Origin: Casuarius casuarius
Taxonomy: Eukaryota; Chordata; Aves; Casuariiformes; Casuariidae
DNA: 64,000 bases
Reading direction: 5' to 3'
Assembly (NCBI GenBank): GCA_003342895.1
Contig: PTFA01000315.1
Coordinates: 931,239 to 995,238, forward strand
This document shows, piece after piece, positions 26,586 to 39,648 of this stretch. Numbering within the stretch: the first letter of the stretch is position 1; each line of letters begins with the position of its first letter. The notes under the pieces are model-generated. The model did not search any database and was not told where the DNA came from. It saw nothing but the letters and a program-made list of their open reading frames with translations. Made by a program: the position numbers and the translations under genes.

Positions 26586-27789
26586 ATCCCAGCAAAAAAT
26601 AGCCTTCCTATATAATCTTTAGTCATCATCTAGATCTCCATTTATAGAGCTAATACTTATAAAAGGTTTATACAGCTATAGAGAAAATCAGCAGCTTCTG
26701 GGTCACAGTTTCTATTTTCTGATTCTTATGGTTAAATTTAAATAATTTCTTTTCCAGTTTCCTCTTATCTCTTAAAAAACACTAATGAAAATCAAACTAA
26801 TTCCTTATGAAAGCAGTGATTTTTATTTTCAGAGGTGGGACGACCTTAGTCAATTAATGAACACCGCCTCCTGTTCTTTTTGAATGGTTGCACTTTTAAA
26901 AACAGTGTCCTAAATATGTTGATATTGGGGAGGTTTGTGTGTTGTGCAAGAGTACAGCAATGCTGCTCAGTTAGAACTTGAACACAGCAGACTCTAGAAC
27001 TTGATCAGACTGCTTGGCTCAACATGCTTATGGACACCAAGAATAAAGCAAAAAAGCCTTTAGAAAAACAGAGAAAAATTGCACTGCAGACTGAAACTTC
27101 TGACAATGTAGCAGACAGCCTGAGCAGCTTCGAAACAGCATTTTAAATGCTGTGGGTGCCAGAAAAAGGACACTATCAGAAGTTGGCTTTATTTTTGTTT
27201 TCTCATTCAGAGATCCTTGAAGCAGTTCTCAGGTCAATAGTCTTCAGGAAGAAGATGGAAATTATGAAATACAGCACAGAGAATTCTGAACACCATGTAA
27301 AAAGAGGGTGCAGAAAATCTGATAACAGACAGGATTTGGGATCGAGGTGAAAATTCTGCTGGAGACTATTGCAGGGCCCAGAACAAACCCCGGTAAAACA
27401 ATCAGAGGTTGGCCAAATTCGGCTGGAGGGTGTAGAAAGCAGATTCCATTCTCACACCGAGGATATGATAGAGAATGAAAAATATTTCAATGTACGAGAC
27501 TTGAGTCCACACCAGTAAGCATGTTGTGGCGTCATGTTTGTCACAGCACACCTAATGCAGAGCAGCGGTCAGCCCCTGTGGAAGCGCGCTGTTTGAAAAT
27601 GGCAGAAAAGCCTTCTTAATTTTGGAAGAGCAACAGGATCCCAAGCCAGCCCAGATTTTGAGACCTGTCTGCACCCTTGTTTGAAGCAAATATGCCAAAA
27701 ACTTTAAAAGATTTTGAATCAATTCGATTTTATTAGCATACAATCCTGGCACAAGGTAATTTATGAAACAGAGAAGACGCAAAAAAGAA

Positions 27790-27802
27790 GGGGGGTGGGG
27801 GG
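27790..27802. repeat. G6TG6 run
   Basis: Two runs of six G separated by one T in otherwise purine-rich sequence (about 27778-27810). Each run could supply two guanine tracts, so an intramolecular G-quadruplex is conceivable. The very short loops make this uncertain. Confidence 0.8.
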
Positions 27803-27917
27803 AGAAAATTAAAGGGTCTGAAAATAACCTTTGCCAGCCTTCTTTGTCTTTGAAAGACAAGATGTTCCCTTTACTTGCTCCCAATTGAGCAATTTTCTGT
27901 TGCTTTCTGCTTTGCAG

Positions 27918-28320
27918 CAAATTCTACGTAGTCCCCCGGGCACCAGGAGAAGAGCTGCTTCCCACCGCCATCGCGGCCTGGCCCTGGATCAGCTTCCTGC
28001 CTGTACTGCGAGTACTACTGTACTCCGGATCTGCCGCCAGCGCTGGCTCCCTCTCTCTGCAGCCGCTGCCCTAGAGGCTTCCCCACCCCGCTGTGGCTGG
28101 CAGTGGCAGGGGGCAAGAGGGGGCACCCGCAGGCCCTTTTGAGGGCCGGAATAGCCTGCAGCGTGGGGCAGCTGCACACAGACACGCTAGGGTCGAGGCA
28201 GAGTGTGGCAGAAATGCCATTCCAGAAAAAAATGGGAAGTTTCTTAATTTTACACTTAATTTTAAACAGAGTTGCAGCCCAAAGTGGTGTCAGAAACAGT
28301 GACGCAGGGAACAATAAAAA
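27918..28320 (+). other. CpG-rich block after strong acceptor, candidate exon
   Basis: A very strong acceptor (gttgctttctgctttgcag, AG at 27916-27917) opens onto the most CpG-dense segment of the window. By eye there are about 15 CpG in 27930-28200, where the surroundings have almost none. From the acceptor one frame is open for about 75 codons to a stop near 28145. A second stays open for about 50 codons, beginning KFYVVPRAPGEELLPTAIAA. I recognise neither. An AATAAA hexamer lies at 28313-28318 and a donor-like AAAAA|GTAAGA at 28320/28321, so the segment could be an internal or terminal exon. GC-rich DNA keeps frames open by chance because stop codons are AT-rich, so coding is not established. 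A small CpG island or promoter-proximal element is the alternative. Confidence 0.33.
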
Positions 28321-31300
28321 GTAAGAGGACAATAGGAAAAAAATTGGATACAGAGCAGTTTTGCTGTGGTGACTTCATCCTCGTTAATGTGGCGTATGGC
28401 GTGCATGAATGCAATGGATAAAATTTACAAAAGTAAGAGAGAATAAAGTTCCTGGAACTTGGGGAGTCATGTTACCGCGAAGGTGTATTTCTTAGATGAA
28501 CTCATGAGTAAAGGACAAAACAAGGGAAGCAGTAAATCAACTTGTCCGTATTCAACACCCTCTTTGAATCTCTTCTAAGCCTCCTTTTGCTGTGTTTGGC
28601 GCTGCAGCTCTTCCACAAAGAACACATTTTTGTTGTACAATAGATACTAAGAACTACAAAGATAATGTTTTGCTTTATGGAAGAGAAGGTCTAGGGAATT
28701 AAAGCAGGATCTGGTGAGCAACAGGTGTCTGGCAAACAACCCTCAAAAAAATTGCTTTTCAGCTACAATTGCAAAAATGTCAAGTTAAATACAAACATGT
28801 GAGATACCTGATGCCTGAAGACACACTGTTCCAGCTGTATTGCAAAATGCAATGGTATAGAGAGTGAGAAATTACATATTTCAAGTGTATATAAAATATA
28901 CAAACCTGTTCTAGGCTCCAACAGTAATTGTCATCTGCAATTGCTGGAACTCCTGCAAGGGATGAGACCCAGTTAAGTGAATTATTAGGTTATTAGAATA
29001 GCATGGTCGTAACAGCACAATGTTAGCCCTTAGCAATCCTAGATGGAATTTTTGGCATCAACAGTATTAATTCTAAGAAAAATATGTTTAAGTTGACATC
29101 TGAGGGTCATTTAAGGATTGGAATATATAATAGATGGTTTACATTGGCCCTAGATAAACAGCAAACATCAAGGAAATTGTTAGCTTTTGCTTGTTCCAAA
29201 GATTATAAAAACATCTCAAAGGAGACGACGTCAGTAACACAGAAAAATCAGCTCTCTGGAATAAGTACAAATAAGTTTAGGCTAGGAGGAAAGAGGTATC
29301 TGTCTTAATCTCAGACAGTAAGAATATATTTGTGTATTAATCCAATCTACTTTTGCTAGATGTGATATATTTTAAATGAGTGTCTGGCAGCTGGCAACAA
29401 TTTAGTGGGAATACACCTGAGAGAACTTTTTGTCTAGTGTAGAGTAAGCTCTAAGTTTATCTTCTGTCTAGCAGGTTGGCAGAAAAAAGTATAGAAATAC
29501 GTGATAGTTAGCACGGTTATATGCTGTATGGTCTTGTTTGTAGCTCCCTTCCCTCTCTCCTCCCCATCTCCACTTCCCCAGGCCCTGCTTGTTTCTTCAC
29601 AGCCTTCGCGCAGAAACACGATGGTAGTGGTGGCATAGCATTCCCATACTTCTGTTTCAGTGGTGACTTTTTAATGCTGCTAACCTCCACTAGATAGAAC
29701 AGTGGAGGAGAATGTGCCAGTTATGCCGATTTTATTTCTGAGAAGTTGTACATTCATCCACGGTGGTGTGTAAAGTTCATGGACACAGTGCAAAATCAAA
29801 CAGCTTAATAATTTCTCTGGCTGAATAGCTCTTGGATCGTTATTTTGGATATGACCAGTTGATGCATTGCACGTCCCTCTAGCCAAATAGAAAACAACGC
29901 AGTCACAGGCCAGATTTGCAACTGATTTAAATTACCATAGTTCTGTTTAATTCAACTTGAGTTTTGAACAGGGTCTAGATATGTACCTAGAATTTAGTAT
30001 CTCTATATCCTGCTTTTTGCTATCAAAATGTAAAATCAGTATAAATACATAAACACATTTTCCAATTATTAGACCCAATAGGAATAAGAAAAGAGACTCA
30101 TATTTAATTCTATTATTTTTGTTTTTTTCTGATTTTTACTTATTAAAATAGAATATAATATTTTTAAATAGTTCAAATATATATTTAATAATCATATCTA
30201 AAGCACATGCACTTTATTAATATAAAACACTTCAAGAAATTCAGTTCTCCAAATTTTGTAGCAAGTTGCCTCTGCAACTGGGGAAAAAAGGCACATAATG
30301 TTATCAAATTGAAGTAAGTGCTGCACACACACATTCTGCTTAGCCAAAATCTACATAAACTGCTATACAGGGCTGTAGGAGTTGGGTATACTTTTAGAGT
30401 AGCTGCCTGCTGGATCATCTGAACGTCAAAATACCATGCAGTTTCCACCTCCTTCTGAGAGAGGTGCTCGTGCCTCAAAGAAGTATCCCAGAAAATTCTA
30501 CTGAGATATTTTGAGAAGAGACAATTTTATAGCTATAATTTATGGGTGTTACCTTTCCTCCTTTTTAAATGCTCAGCCACACTTAAATTTGCATAAGAAC
30601 AGGATATCTTTTGTAATAGAAGCTCATGCATTTCCAATTTCTTAGTTTCTGTTTTAGTCCATAAATGTCCCTTTATGATTTCAAAATCAGCAATCAACTG
30701 TGCATTAAGTGTGCTGAGTAAGAAGTGGGAGTACTAGGATTAGAAAACAAATATTTTAATAATTGAAGTAGAGCGCTCTCTATAAAATGTTTTAAAAAAC
30801 TCGTTATTAGTTGTAGACACAGTTCTTTAAAACAGAGAAGATGGATTCTAAACTCCAGTGATGCAAACTAGACACCTTGAAACAATCTCCACTCTTATTT
30901 GCTCTTCCAAGTGGTTATTTGATAAGCTATGTCTTCCGTGAAATACGAGCACTTTTCATAGTCATAGGAGCTAGGCGTGCACAAAGACGAGGGAAGAAAT
31001 CCTGTTTTACTGATTGCAGCTTGTTTTTTTTTTCCCTACAGAACACCACACACAAAATAAAAACAGTATTTATCTTTTCAGATGCGAAAAATGAGCATTA
31101 TTTGCCATGAGAAAGTCAGTATGCCCTGGGAAGAAACTACACTAGCAAAGATTGTCCTCTCTCTTTCCCACCACCATGGGAAAGCCAAGCCATCATTAAC
31201 AATCTGGTTTTGTTCCTTCCTTATGAGGGAATAAAAGAGTATACCCTCACATTCGCTCCTGTAATGCTGACCTCCTGCTCAGCACCACGCAGATAAGGTC

Positions 31301-32996
31301 CCCTTCAGAACCATACCTACTTACGAGAACAGTCACAGTACAGATGCGTGGATTTTCTTGTACGTGTCAGTACTTTGTTTAAGGGTCATTACATCAGCTG
31401 GCACCAGCGTCTTGGCTTTCTAGTCTCGGAGAATTGTGGTGACCATCTGTAAGATCTGAATATTGCAGCTGTATTTAATAAGATACTGTTGGATTAAATC
31501 TTGGAAAAAAGTAACTAATGCCAAACCATCTATCACTGTCAATTTGGCAATGCTTTAAACTTATAAATATAAATTTCCCTGAACAGTTGGGAAACAAACA
31601 CAAAGTCAAATGTCTCATTAAGCAATATATGTATCATTTTAATGACCATATCACATAGGAGATAAAGGATGATGTATAATTAATTACATGTAAGATAGCA
31701 CAGAGATTGTCTGGCCCATAGTGGCCTATCTTTCAACTTTAACCCTTACAGGAAAGTAGTTCCTTTACATAAAAGGGTGAGTTCTTCTGGGGCTTGTCCA
31801 AACCAGCTTTGCCAAATAAACTAAATTATAACAGTGACCACGAGTGGTGTCATGCAGATAGCAACCGACTGTAAACTAGCCTTACGTAAGGTCGTTAGAC
31901 GTGAAAAAGTTTCTAATTTGTTTTGTGAGGCAGATAGGGGAGCTGCAGTCAAAGTCAAATGCAGCAAACAACTGTCTTCAAATAATTTAGGCTTAAATCA
32001 GCTCTTGATTTTCTGAAAATACTTTAGCATATATATATATAAAACTGAAATCTTGTAAGTAATCTTACTCAAATCAATGACACATAAGGCTCTCAAATGT
32101 CTACAAGAAGAGGATGAGTGATACTGATCCTAAATCATTCAAAGCCAATGATATTTTTTTCTATTGGCTTCATGGTCTTGTATTTTGATGGAACAGTTTT
32201 TGTTTCATAGCTGTCATACAGCTATAACTGACATTATTATTCACTTTCAATAGGTGCTTATGCTATGTAGCATATTTTTTAAAGTTACTATTGTAATTCG
32301 ATTAGCAAGCTTAACATATAGTGTAATGTTGACTATAGAAATGCAAAGTAATGTAGGTTATATATATTTTCATTAATTTTATTTATGCCAGTAGTGAAGC
32401 AAACAATTCTCATTATAAAACTCCATTACAAAATGCTTCCTTTGTAAATGTCACAAGTTCAAACACAACCAAAAGTCTAACTTTTAGAAAACTTTATATT
32501 TCTGGTTTTTAGGAGCAACTTCAGCTTGCACTAATTTGTGATTTTGTACTGTTCAGACTGTGCAAAAAAATGAAGTTTGAGGTATAGCTGACATTTTATT
32601 TTTTCATTTTATAGTAAAGGTCAAATAAAATCCATTTGAAAAACATCCTCATATATACAATCATTCCTCAAATATGTAATCAGTGGAGATTGTTTCTAAT
32701 TGAGCCAAAACCAAACCTGGCATTAAAGGCAGTAAAATCTGCAATACAGGCATTCTTGCTCTGACTAATGCACTGAAGAAATGTTTCATTATTCTCCACT
32801 TTCCTCATGACAGTCTTTATATCTCTGGAGATTTGATGCTAGCAAGCAGCCGGTTAGGCCTTCCAAGCCAACCTGTGGCCCTCCCTCCTCCTCCTCACAT
32901 ATAAGATCTAATAATCCTTAATTTGAAGTAGTAGTTCACTGGGGCTTTGATGCACTCTCTGAGCTTTCTTTCCCCTACCCCCTTTTTTCCCTTTAG
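28321..32996. other. Gene-free AT-rich stretch
   Basis: No gene is supportable. There is a pyrimidine-rich patch at about 29535-29583, a strong isolated acceptor at 31041 (ttgtttttttttccctacag) with no matching donor nearby, and an alternating TA tract at 32028-32040. The segment 32650-32830 is even in composition and free of simple repeats, like many conserved non-coding elements. That is only an impression. Confidence 0.6.
32028..32040. repeat. (TA)n simple repeat
   Basis: A short alternating AT run (atatatatatata). It is low complexity. Confidence 0.8.
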
Positions 32997-33140
32997 GCTT
33001 GTGTAGCCCAAAGCACCCTTCCAGGCGAAGACGTGACAGAAAAGCAGAAACAGCCTGTCCAGAGCATCTGTTTGGGAGGCTTCTGAAACACGGATTCTTG
33101 CGGATCTCTGATTGAAAGCATCTGGTGGGAACCGGCGTGG
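32997..33140 (+). other. Best candidate exon, 144 bp, probably untranslated
   Basis: A long textbook pyrimidine tract (tttcccctaccccctttttt, then ccctttag) ends with AG at 32995-32996. 144 bases later lies a consensus donor, GTGG|GTGAGT, with GT at 33141-33142. The body has several CpG (gaagacgtgac, acacgg, ttgcgg, accggcgtgg) and differs in composition from the flanks. The length is a multiple of three, but every forward frame contains a stop. The longest is open for about 40 codons, to the TGA near 33113. It therefore fits a 5'-UTR or lncRNA exon, or a last coding segment followed by 3' UTR, better than an internal coding exon. The donor overlaps a TGAGTCATGTGAC run that combines an AP-1-type site with an E-box. 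No partner exon is identified. Confidence 0.45.
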
Positions 33141-34189
33141 GTGAGTCATGTGACCTCCTGCGGCTCAGATGCCAAGAAATAAATTGCCTGGGTCTCTCTC
33201 GCTCCCGGGCTGGTTTTAGAAAACAGAAGATTAAATGTCAACAAAAGAGGGAGTTCTCAAAATAGCCAAATACGAAAAAGCAGCTTCTGTTTCAAACATG
33301 CGGCATCTCCACTTTCTGGGGACCCAGAAGACAGACTTATGAGTAGGGAGGAAGCCTATTTCAAAAAAAAGTCAACATCCGTGTTTCTACACAGTGCGAA
33401 AGCATGTAGAAGGAGAGAGAATATTCACTGTTTACAAACTAGATCATAGGTGTCAAATATAATTGATGGAAAAAAAGTAGCTTTATCATTTATATCACTA
33501 CTCCCATTAGATCAGTAGTAGATCAGTGGTATTTCATCACTATCTGAACAGGAAAGGAAGCCTGAAAGATTAATAAAACCCTAATATCTTGCAGGGGAAG
33601 TCAGCTGGATTGTCTGAGCAAGTTTACCCCAACAGCCAAGTTATAAATAAGCCTGCTGTTTTATAGATAGACCAAAACTCTGTTGGGCTAAGATACCATT
33701 AGTGACACCTTGCAGTGCCAGCATCATATCAAAATAGCTGTCAGAAGCTGGTAAAGAGAAGAGATGTATAAGCTCAGTTAACATCTCTGTGACATGCATG
33801 ACAATATCAAACTTCACCAGGTACTGGGCTAGCCTTTCTCTCCATAGCCCAGGGGTCAATATGTAAGTATGGCTTTTGTTGCTTTAGTGCGAGCAAGATT
33901 GCTACAATTATCTCTGTGTAGCTATATTTATGTATTTGGAACAAGCATGTGTTCACTAGTGGGGGAAAAAAAAAAGAAGTGTCTTTCTGATGGAGCACAA
34001 AAGGTTTTTGTTCAGGTCTCTGTATCGATAGGATAGCATTACAAAAAGAGTGCATTAATTAACAGTTAACTGCATGGCTGAGGCACACTTTATGCATATT
34101 AAGAGTGTGCCTTGCTGAAGTCTGGAATATGTGAGTATATGTCATTTGTTCCTGTTGCAAGACTGTACTGAAGCAGTTTATGAACATAG
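33141..34189. other. Gene-free stretch between exon candidate and CR1
   Basis: No gene is supportable. The first 150 bases keep some CpG and GC content (ctgcggctcag, ctctcgctcccgggc). The rest is AT-rich. A short tandem duplication of AGATCAGTRGT lies at about 33510-33530. The minus-strand frames here are short and featureless. Confidence 0.55.
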
Positions 34190-34633
34190 TCTGGCAGAGG
34201 TCCACCAAGAGGGTTAGAGGCCTGGGCCCTGTAGCACACTGAGGGAAGCTGCGGGAGCTGGGTTTGCTCAGCACTGATAGCAGAAGGAAGAGGGGGATCT
34301 AATTGCTGTCTTAGCTCCCTTGGGGGTGGACACTGCAGAGAGGACAGAGCTGGACTCTTCTCAGAGGTGCGAAACAAAATAAGACTACGGTTACAAATTG
34401 CAATTTGGGAACTCCTGCAGGATATGAATTCACAGCTTAAGTGGTTAGGCACTATAATGGGTAGTGCAGAGAGGTTGAGGGACCTCCATCCTCGGAGACC
34501 TAACACATCGTACCAGGTTAGACATGGCCCTGAGTATTCTGACTTATCTTTGAAGTTAACCCTGCCTTGAGCAGCAGACGGGGGTACATGGCCTCCAGAG
34601 GACCCTTCTACCCTAAGCTGTTCTGTGCTTCTG
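34190..34633 (+). mobile_element. CR1 LINE, 5'-truncated 3' end (diverged)
   Basis: The segment matches, in order, the familiar landmarks of the avian/reptilian CR1 non-LTR retrotransposon tail. The start resembles the end of ORF2 (gtccaccaagagggttagag, then gggagctgggtttgctcagc, then agggggatct). The middle has agagaggacagagctggact followed by cttctcagaggtgc. The end has ccttgagcag, then ggcctccagaggacccttct, and finally the CR1-type terminal words ctgttctgtgcttctg. CR1 copies are normally truncated at the 5' end and end in short ATTCTGTG-type repeats, which are degenerate here. Substitutions and indels are many and the reading frame is broken, so it is inactive and old. The left limit is uncertain by tens of bases. 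A 262-codon minus-strand frame across it (34099-34887) is antisense noise. Confidence 0.88.
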
Positions 34634-37600
34634 ACATGCACTGCATGGAAAGCAACAAAAGGTAACAACCAAGAAATGAAATAGTGAAAGTCAGGAGCCC
34701 CATGAGATACAGCATCCGCTACAACATTTAACCTGTAACACGTTCCCTCATGTCTAAATGGGGAACGAGCCTTACTACGTATGGTATACAAGGGCGTAAA
34801 TGTCTCAGCAGCTGGGGTGGGACAGTTTGCATTTGTACTGGATTCAGAGAGTAGGCACAAGCAGGGAGGCCCACAGAGCCTTGCCATATTTGTTGGTAAG
34901 TCAGATCTTATCTTATCTTTACATTTTAATACCAGAAATAAAATGTACTTATTTTCAACTCAAAAAATTAAATGCTACCTTGTTCCATTTCTTGTACTAT
35001 AGATTAGTTACCTACCACATGGGGATCATGCAGCTTTGACGGGAGGGTCACCAGCTCCAGTTTTGCAAAACTGAAGGAAGATAAACATTTTCAAATTCAT
35101 AGTATTCAACTAATTTGAGTATTTGTATTGCAGGTTGCTTGTTGCAGTATCTCCGTTTTTGCAGATGGAAAGCCTAAATAGCATTTGAGCATTGTTTTGG
35201 ACACAGTTGCAGATCTAGAAATAGTCTGCAGACAATTTCTAATGTGTCTAAAGAATGCTAGCCACAAATGTATTCAGTTATTTTAGTAGGTATTTATTCT
35301 ATTGTTTACCAGAAATAGGCAGATAAGCAGTATTAGAAATTGTGTGTTTATAATTTGTAGCCCTGCAGCTAGAGATTTTTCAGGGTAAAAGCAAGAAGAC
35401 TCCTTAATTAGCCTCTCTTGTTTTGTTTCTCAGTCAATGTTTGTTTTGTTTACTTTTCCCCTCAACTGTACTTCTTTCTGGAAAATACCAGTGAGACACA
35501 TTTGGAATGCTTTTGTTTGACCTTATCTGGCACGGTCGTCTCTAGAACATGTGAAGACTTGCAAGTTTATAGACCTGGTTTACATGTTTTGAAATACACA
35601 TGCATCACTGCAGTCTGTAATTCTAAAAGCTTTCCAGCTCTCCAGTGCTCTACTGACAGGTTCTCTTCGTGTCTTATTCTTTACTTGTGTTTTGTTTGAA
35701 AACTGATTTCCTTTCCTATATTTTTTCTCATTTCATAAGCCAAATAAGTTAGTTCTTCAGCTCAGCTTGTTTGCTTTCTCTGTTAAAGAAACAGAAATGT
35801 TTTTAAACATATATGCTTCTTTTTAAAAAAAAAAATTAGTGTATATTTATAGTCTTCAATTGCAGTATTCCATGTTGTGAATTGTAGCCATGTAGAGCTT
35901 TGTCTTCTGCATGGTCCAAGGGCCCAAAGTTATATTACTGGCGTAACTTACATCAACATCATTTGGAAGACTGAGGCAAATGTTCTTGCCTTAGGGATCA
36001 GTTTGGACACACACTCTCTAAATTTGTTTTTTCCTATCAAAGAATAGGATATGAAAAAGGACTATTCACTTGCATGAATGCTGCTTGTGTGTAAAGGATT
36101 ATAAAATGTCTATTTCTCTTTTGTAAGTCAGAATCACGGGGACACAAAAAAGTGGATTTCACCCTTCTGCATAGTGATTCCACAGTCTGGAGTCCGTAGC
36201 TTTAATTAAGCTTTATTAAACTACATGAGGACTTTGAGGTAAAATGTGTTCTGAGCCAGGAAGATCTTTTCCTCAAAAGTTTGATAAAAGGAAAAAGTTT
36301 GATAACATGAAATGTTTTTATATGAGGTTGCATTTATTCACAATAACAATTATTTTTCCATCGACCACAACTCAGTAAAATATGGTGTCTGTTTTGTGAA
36401 AGACATCATTATCAGACAAAGCTATTATTTTCTGCTTCGGCATCCAGCTGTGCTTGAATACATTAACGGTTTGCACTGAATGCAGATCAGTTAATTCCAG
36501 ATCCTTTTGGTTTTTATAGAAAACTGGCAAATGAAGTAAATATAAAACACTTTTCTGGCAACTAAACCTTGTTATGAGTGGATATGTATAAACATCCAAG
36601 AAGTTTCTCTTGATGGAGTTCCTCCCTAAACATTCCAGCCTTGTGGAAGAGGGTCACTTCCTATGGAAAATGGGCAAGAATTTGAAACAATAAACCCCGT
36701 ATTTCTCCTCAGTGCGTAGGAGGCCAGACTTGGCCACAGGAAAGACGAGTTACTTTGTGCCAACTGGGGTTGGTGGCACCAAAGGCAACATCTCTAGTTG
36801 AGCAGAACATCCTTCTCATCTCCAGAATCTTGCATAAATTGCAGCTACCACTAGAATGACTTTAGGCCCACCCTTCAGTGCAGACAGCCTTCTAGAAAAC
36901 ACTGCTATTGAAAGCCTGGGCTATGGATCAATCCCTTCTAACTGAAAATCCTGAAGCACAGTGAATCCCATCTTTTTCATATCCATATTTGCTCATTTTT
37001 TATGCTTTACCTAATTCACATTAGAAGTAAATGCATTAAACTTCATAGGCATAAACATTCTATCCTTTAACTGTATGTTACTAAACCGAATAAATCAGCT
37101 TTATTCATTAACTTTTTTAAAAAACCCTGCCATCTGGGCCATAATTGTTATTGTTTTTTTAAAAAAAATCTAAGTTGTTCAGTGCAATAACAGCTAATTA
37201 GATTCTTCTTTTGTTTAAGTCCTATCCTAGTGCTGGGAGAAGTCTTGGCTACACATTAAAATCTCTAAATCAGAATCTCCTTTAGTTAACTTCACTGATC
37301 TAAATGGGATTTCACCAGTGATGAAAAAATCTGCATGTTCTTTTCTGTTCCTTGCTTTGTTAAAAGCACAAGCAAAGGAATGTGAATGACAAACTATCAA
37401 GACATAAAATGTGGCTGCTTCCATCACATGGTAGAGCAGGATATCAGGATTTGTTTGCTTTTGGTCATGAAAAATAACATTTCATTAATCCTGTGCATTA
37501 CTTGTGATTAAATCATGCTGCAAAACACTGATGTAAACAAATACCCTGCTCTCCCCACACTGTTTCCTCTCAGAGGAGAGATTAAGCAGAATCAAGCCCA

Positions 37601-38113
37601 GCAGATGCTGACTGGATCATCTAGGGCACTTGTGGGACCTGCTCGAGCATTGCAGTTAGAGAACAGGCCATTTTCTCCTCTCTTTCAGACCAAATCCTGT
37701 CACAGACCCATCTCTTGCAGAAAGCAGAAAAATGCAAACAACCTGAAGAAAAAAAGAAATGTCTACATGCCATTTTCCATGAAAAATGGGAATGTGGGCC
37801 CATCTGTTGCCTGCGCTGGTCCAGCTTTCAGGAAATTCTGCATAGCTTATCTCTAGTCCAAAGCTTTTAGGAAAGAAGGGGATCTGGGAAAGCTGTTTTA
37901 ATAGCCAGAATTACAAACTGACCCAAGAGAGTTTTCTTTCCTGGAACTGGTCAACATGGGTTTAACTGACATTGCATCAGTGAGATACTGCTGTAGTAAA
38001 TAATGTGTAATAAAACTATCTACTTGCCTGCATAGATAATTTGTACCAACCAGAATGAATATAACATAAGAACAACAGCTGGCATATTTATAGGAAATTT
38101 TGCTTATTGTTAC

Positions 38114-38129
38114 TTCTCTCTCTCTCTCT
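38114..38129. repeat. (CT)n microsatellite
   Basis: About eight CT units without interruption. It is a simple repeat. Confidence 0.9.
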
Positions 38130-39648
38130 GTTGCCTGGGACAGAGATTTTGCACTTTTGGTGAAAAGGTTTCAAACCTAGAAAAGGTTTTGAAGCACATT
38201 CTCCTGAAGGTGCACGTGCATGGCAGTCCTGTGCAGGTGCTGGCTGTGGCCGGCAGGAGAGATGGAGCATGGCTGGCAGAGCTGGCAGCCCTCCAGCGAT
38301 AGGAGTCTGGCTGCTGGTCTCCGCAGAGGAGCCTGAGGCTCGGTTTTAATCACTTAGTCACTTACTGGGGCACTTAAATTTTCTGGATTGTAGCAGAGTG
38401 ACCTTAGTATGAGGGATGCTTCTCAGCAGGTTTTGAAGTGCTCTGTAGTTGTATGTTCCCTATGTAGCGATTAGATGTCATGTGACATGCTAAGGATTGC
38501 AGTCTTTCAAGGGACTGAAACCTAAGGCTCCTTAGTGGCAGAGTAACAGGTCTTTTGCACTTTTCACTTACAAAATATATGCATGTTTTTCTGTTTGAAC
38601 TGATGCCTTAAAAGGCACGTTTAGCCTCATTTATCATCTCTTCCAACTCGGATCCCATGGGATAGATTGGTCATAGCATTGGTCCAGTGTTTGTTCTGTT
38701 TTCCAGTATGGCCATAGCATACCGAATTGGCACTAGCAGCATTTAACAACTTCAGTCTGTTAAAAATCCTGTTCCAGAGTCTTTTTGGTAAAGCAGCATT
38801 CTGTCTGAGCACGTCAGCATCTCGCAAGATGAGGCTGTTGCTTTGGAAAGGTAATCCATTCTCTATTTGGATGGTGTCTTGTTCATAGGACGGCTAAATT
38901 CAGCAGGATCTTTGATGTTTTCACAGCAGTTGTGTTTGTGTCAGGTGTTTGACGGCTACGGGAAGCCTGTGGATCAGCACACTCTTGCCTCATTCAGTAA
39001 CTGAATAGGCCATGAAGCTAGGAGTTTCTCACTTTCCCCAAGACAAGATGTTCGCCTAGACAGCCAGTTTCATCAGCCTGAGTTTCTTGCTTTAAATCAG
39101 CCAGCAAAGCCTCACAGAAGTAGTTGCCAAAGCACCTGGCAAACAGCTCACGCTAAAATAAAAATGCAAGAGAAATGTGGGCAATGTGCAACTCATGACA
39201 GCACTATTCAGCTGGTACAGGTCTGTGTAACTGAGGCATATTTAAAACATTGCCGTAGTATCTTTAATTGCTTAGCATTCTTGTATCTTTTAAAAGAGAA
39301 AATGCTGTCTGCACTCCAGCATAAAAGTGCCTCTCATGGATGCTGATGTCTTATGCAATGTCTTGAGTATGGGCATTTCTGAGCTAGAACAAACCCATTA
39401 ACCTGTTACTGTTAATCCTTGTGCATGCAGAGAAACTTAAAAAACAAAAAACAACAATTTTTCCATAATTACAGATGTAAACAATGAGCTGTTATTATGA
39501 AGAGTTAATACATGAATGTGGATGGTATAAGAATAGTAGGTGCAACAGAAACCCCGAAAGGACCAAGAGTAGATGCTGAACACTTGTACACAAAAGAATA
39601 AAATAAATTACCTATTTATATTGTAGAACTAGAGATTAGTTTCCTGCT

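Larger units (their letters stand above)
19051..27917. other. Gene-free AT-rich stretch
   Basis: No gene is supportable. The open frames are all below 90 codons except a 122-codon minus-strand frame at 27552-27920 that has no recognisable features. A block at about 23600-23790 has the look of a conserved non-coding element: balanced composition, no simple repeats and homeodomain-type ATTA/TAAT words. A near-palindrome with an AP-1-type TGAGTCA lies at about 25117-25132. A TATAG-repeat lies at about 26567-26585, and a G6TG6 run at 27790-27802. Confidence 0.6.

Noticed and set aside
27552..27920. 122-codon minus-strand open frame
   Set aside because: No domain. It overlaps the acceptor of the CpG-rich block on the other strand, and nothing supports its translation.
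34099..34887. 262-codon minus-strand open frame, the longest in the window
   Set aside because: It runs antisense through the CR1 element at 34190-34633 and beyond both its ends. It has no recognisable domain, and CR1 tails often leave long antisense frames by composition.
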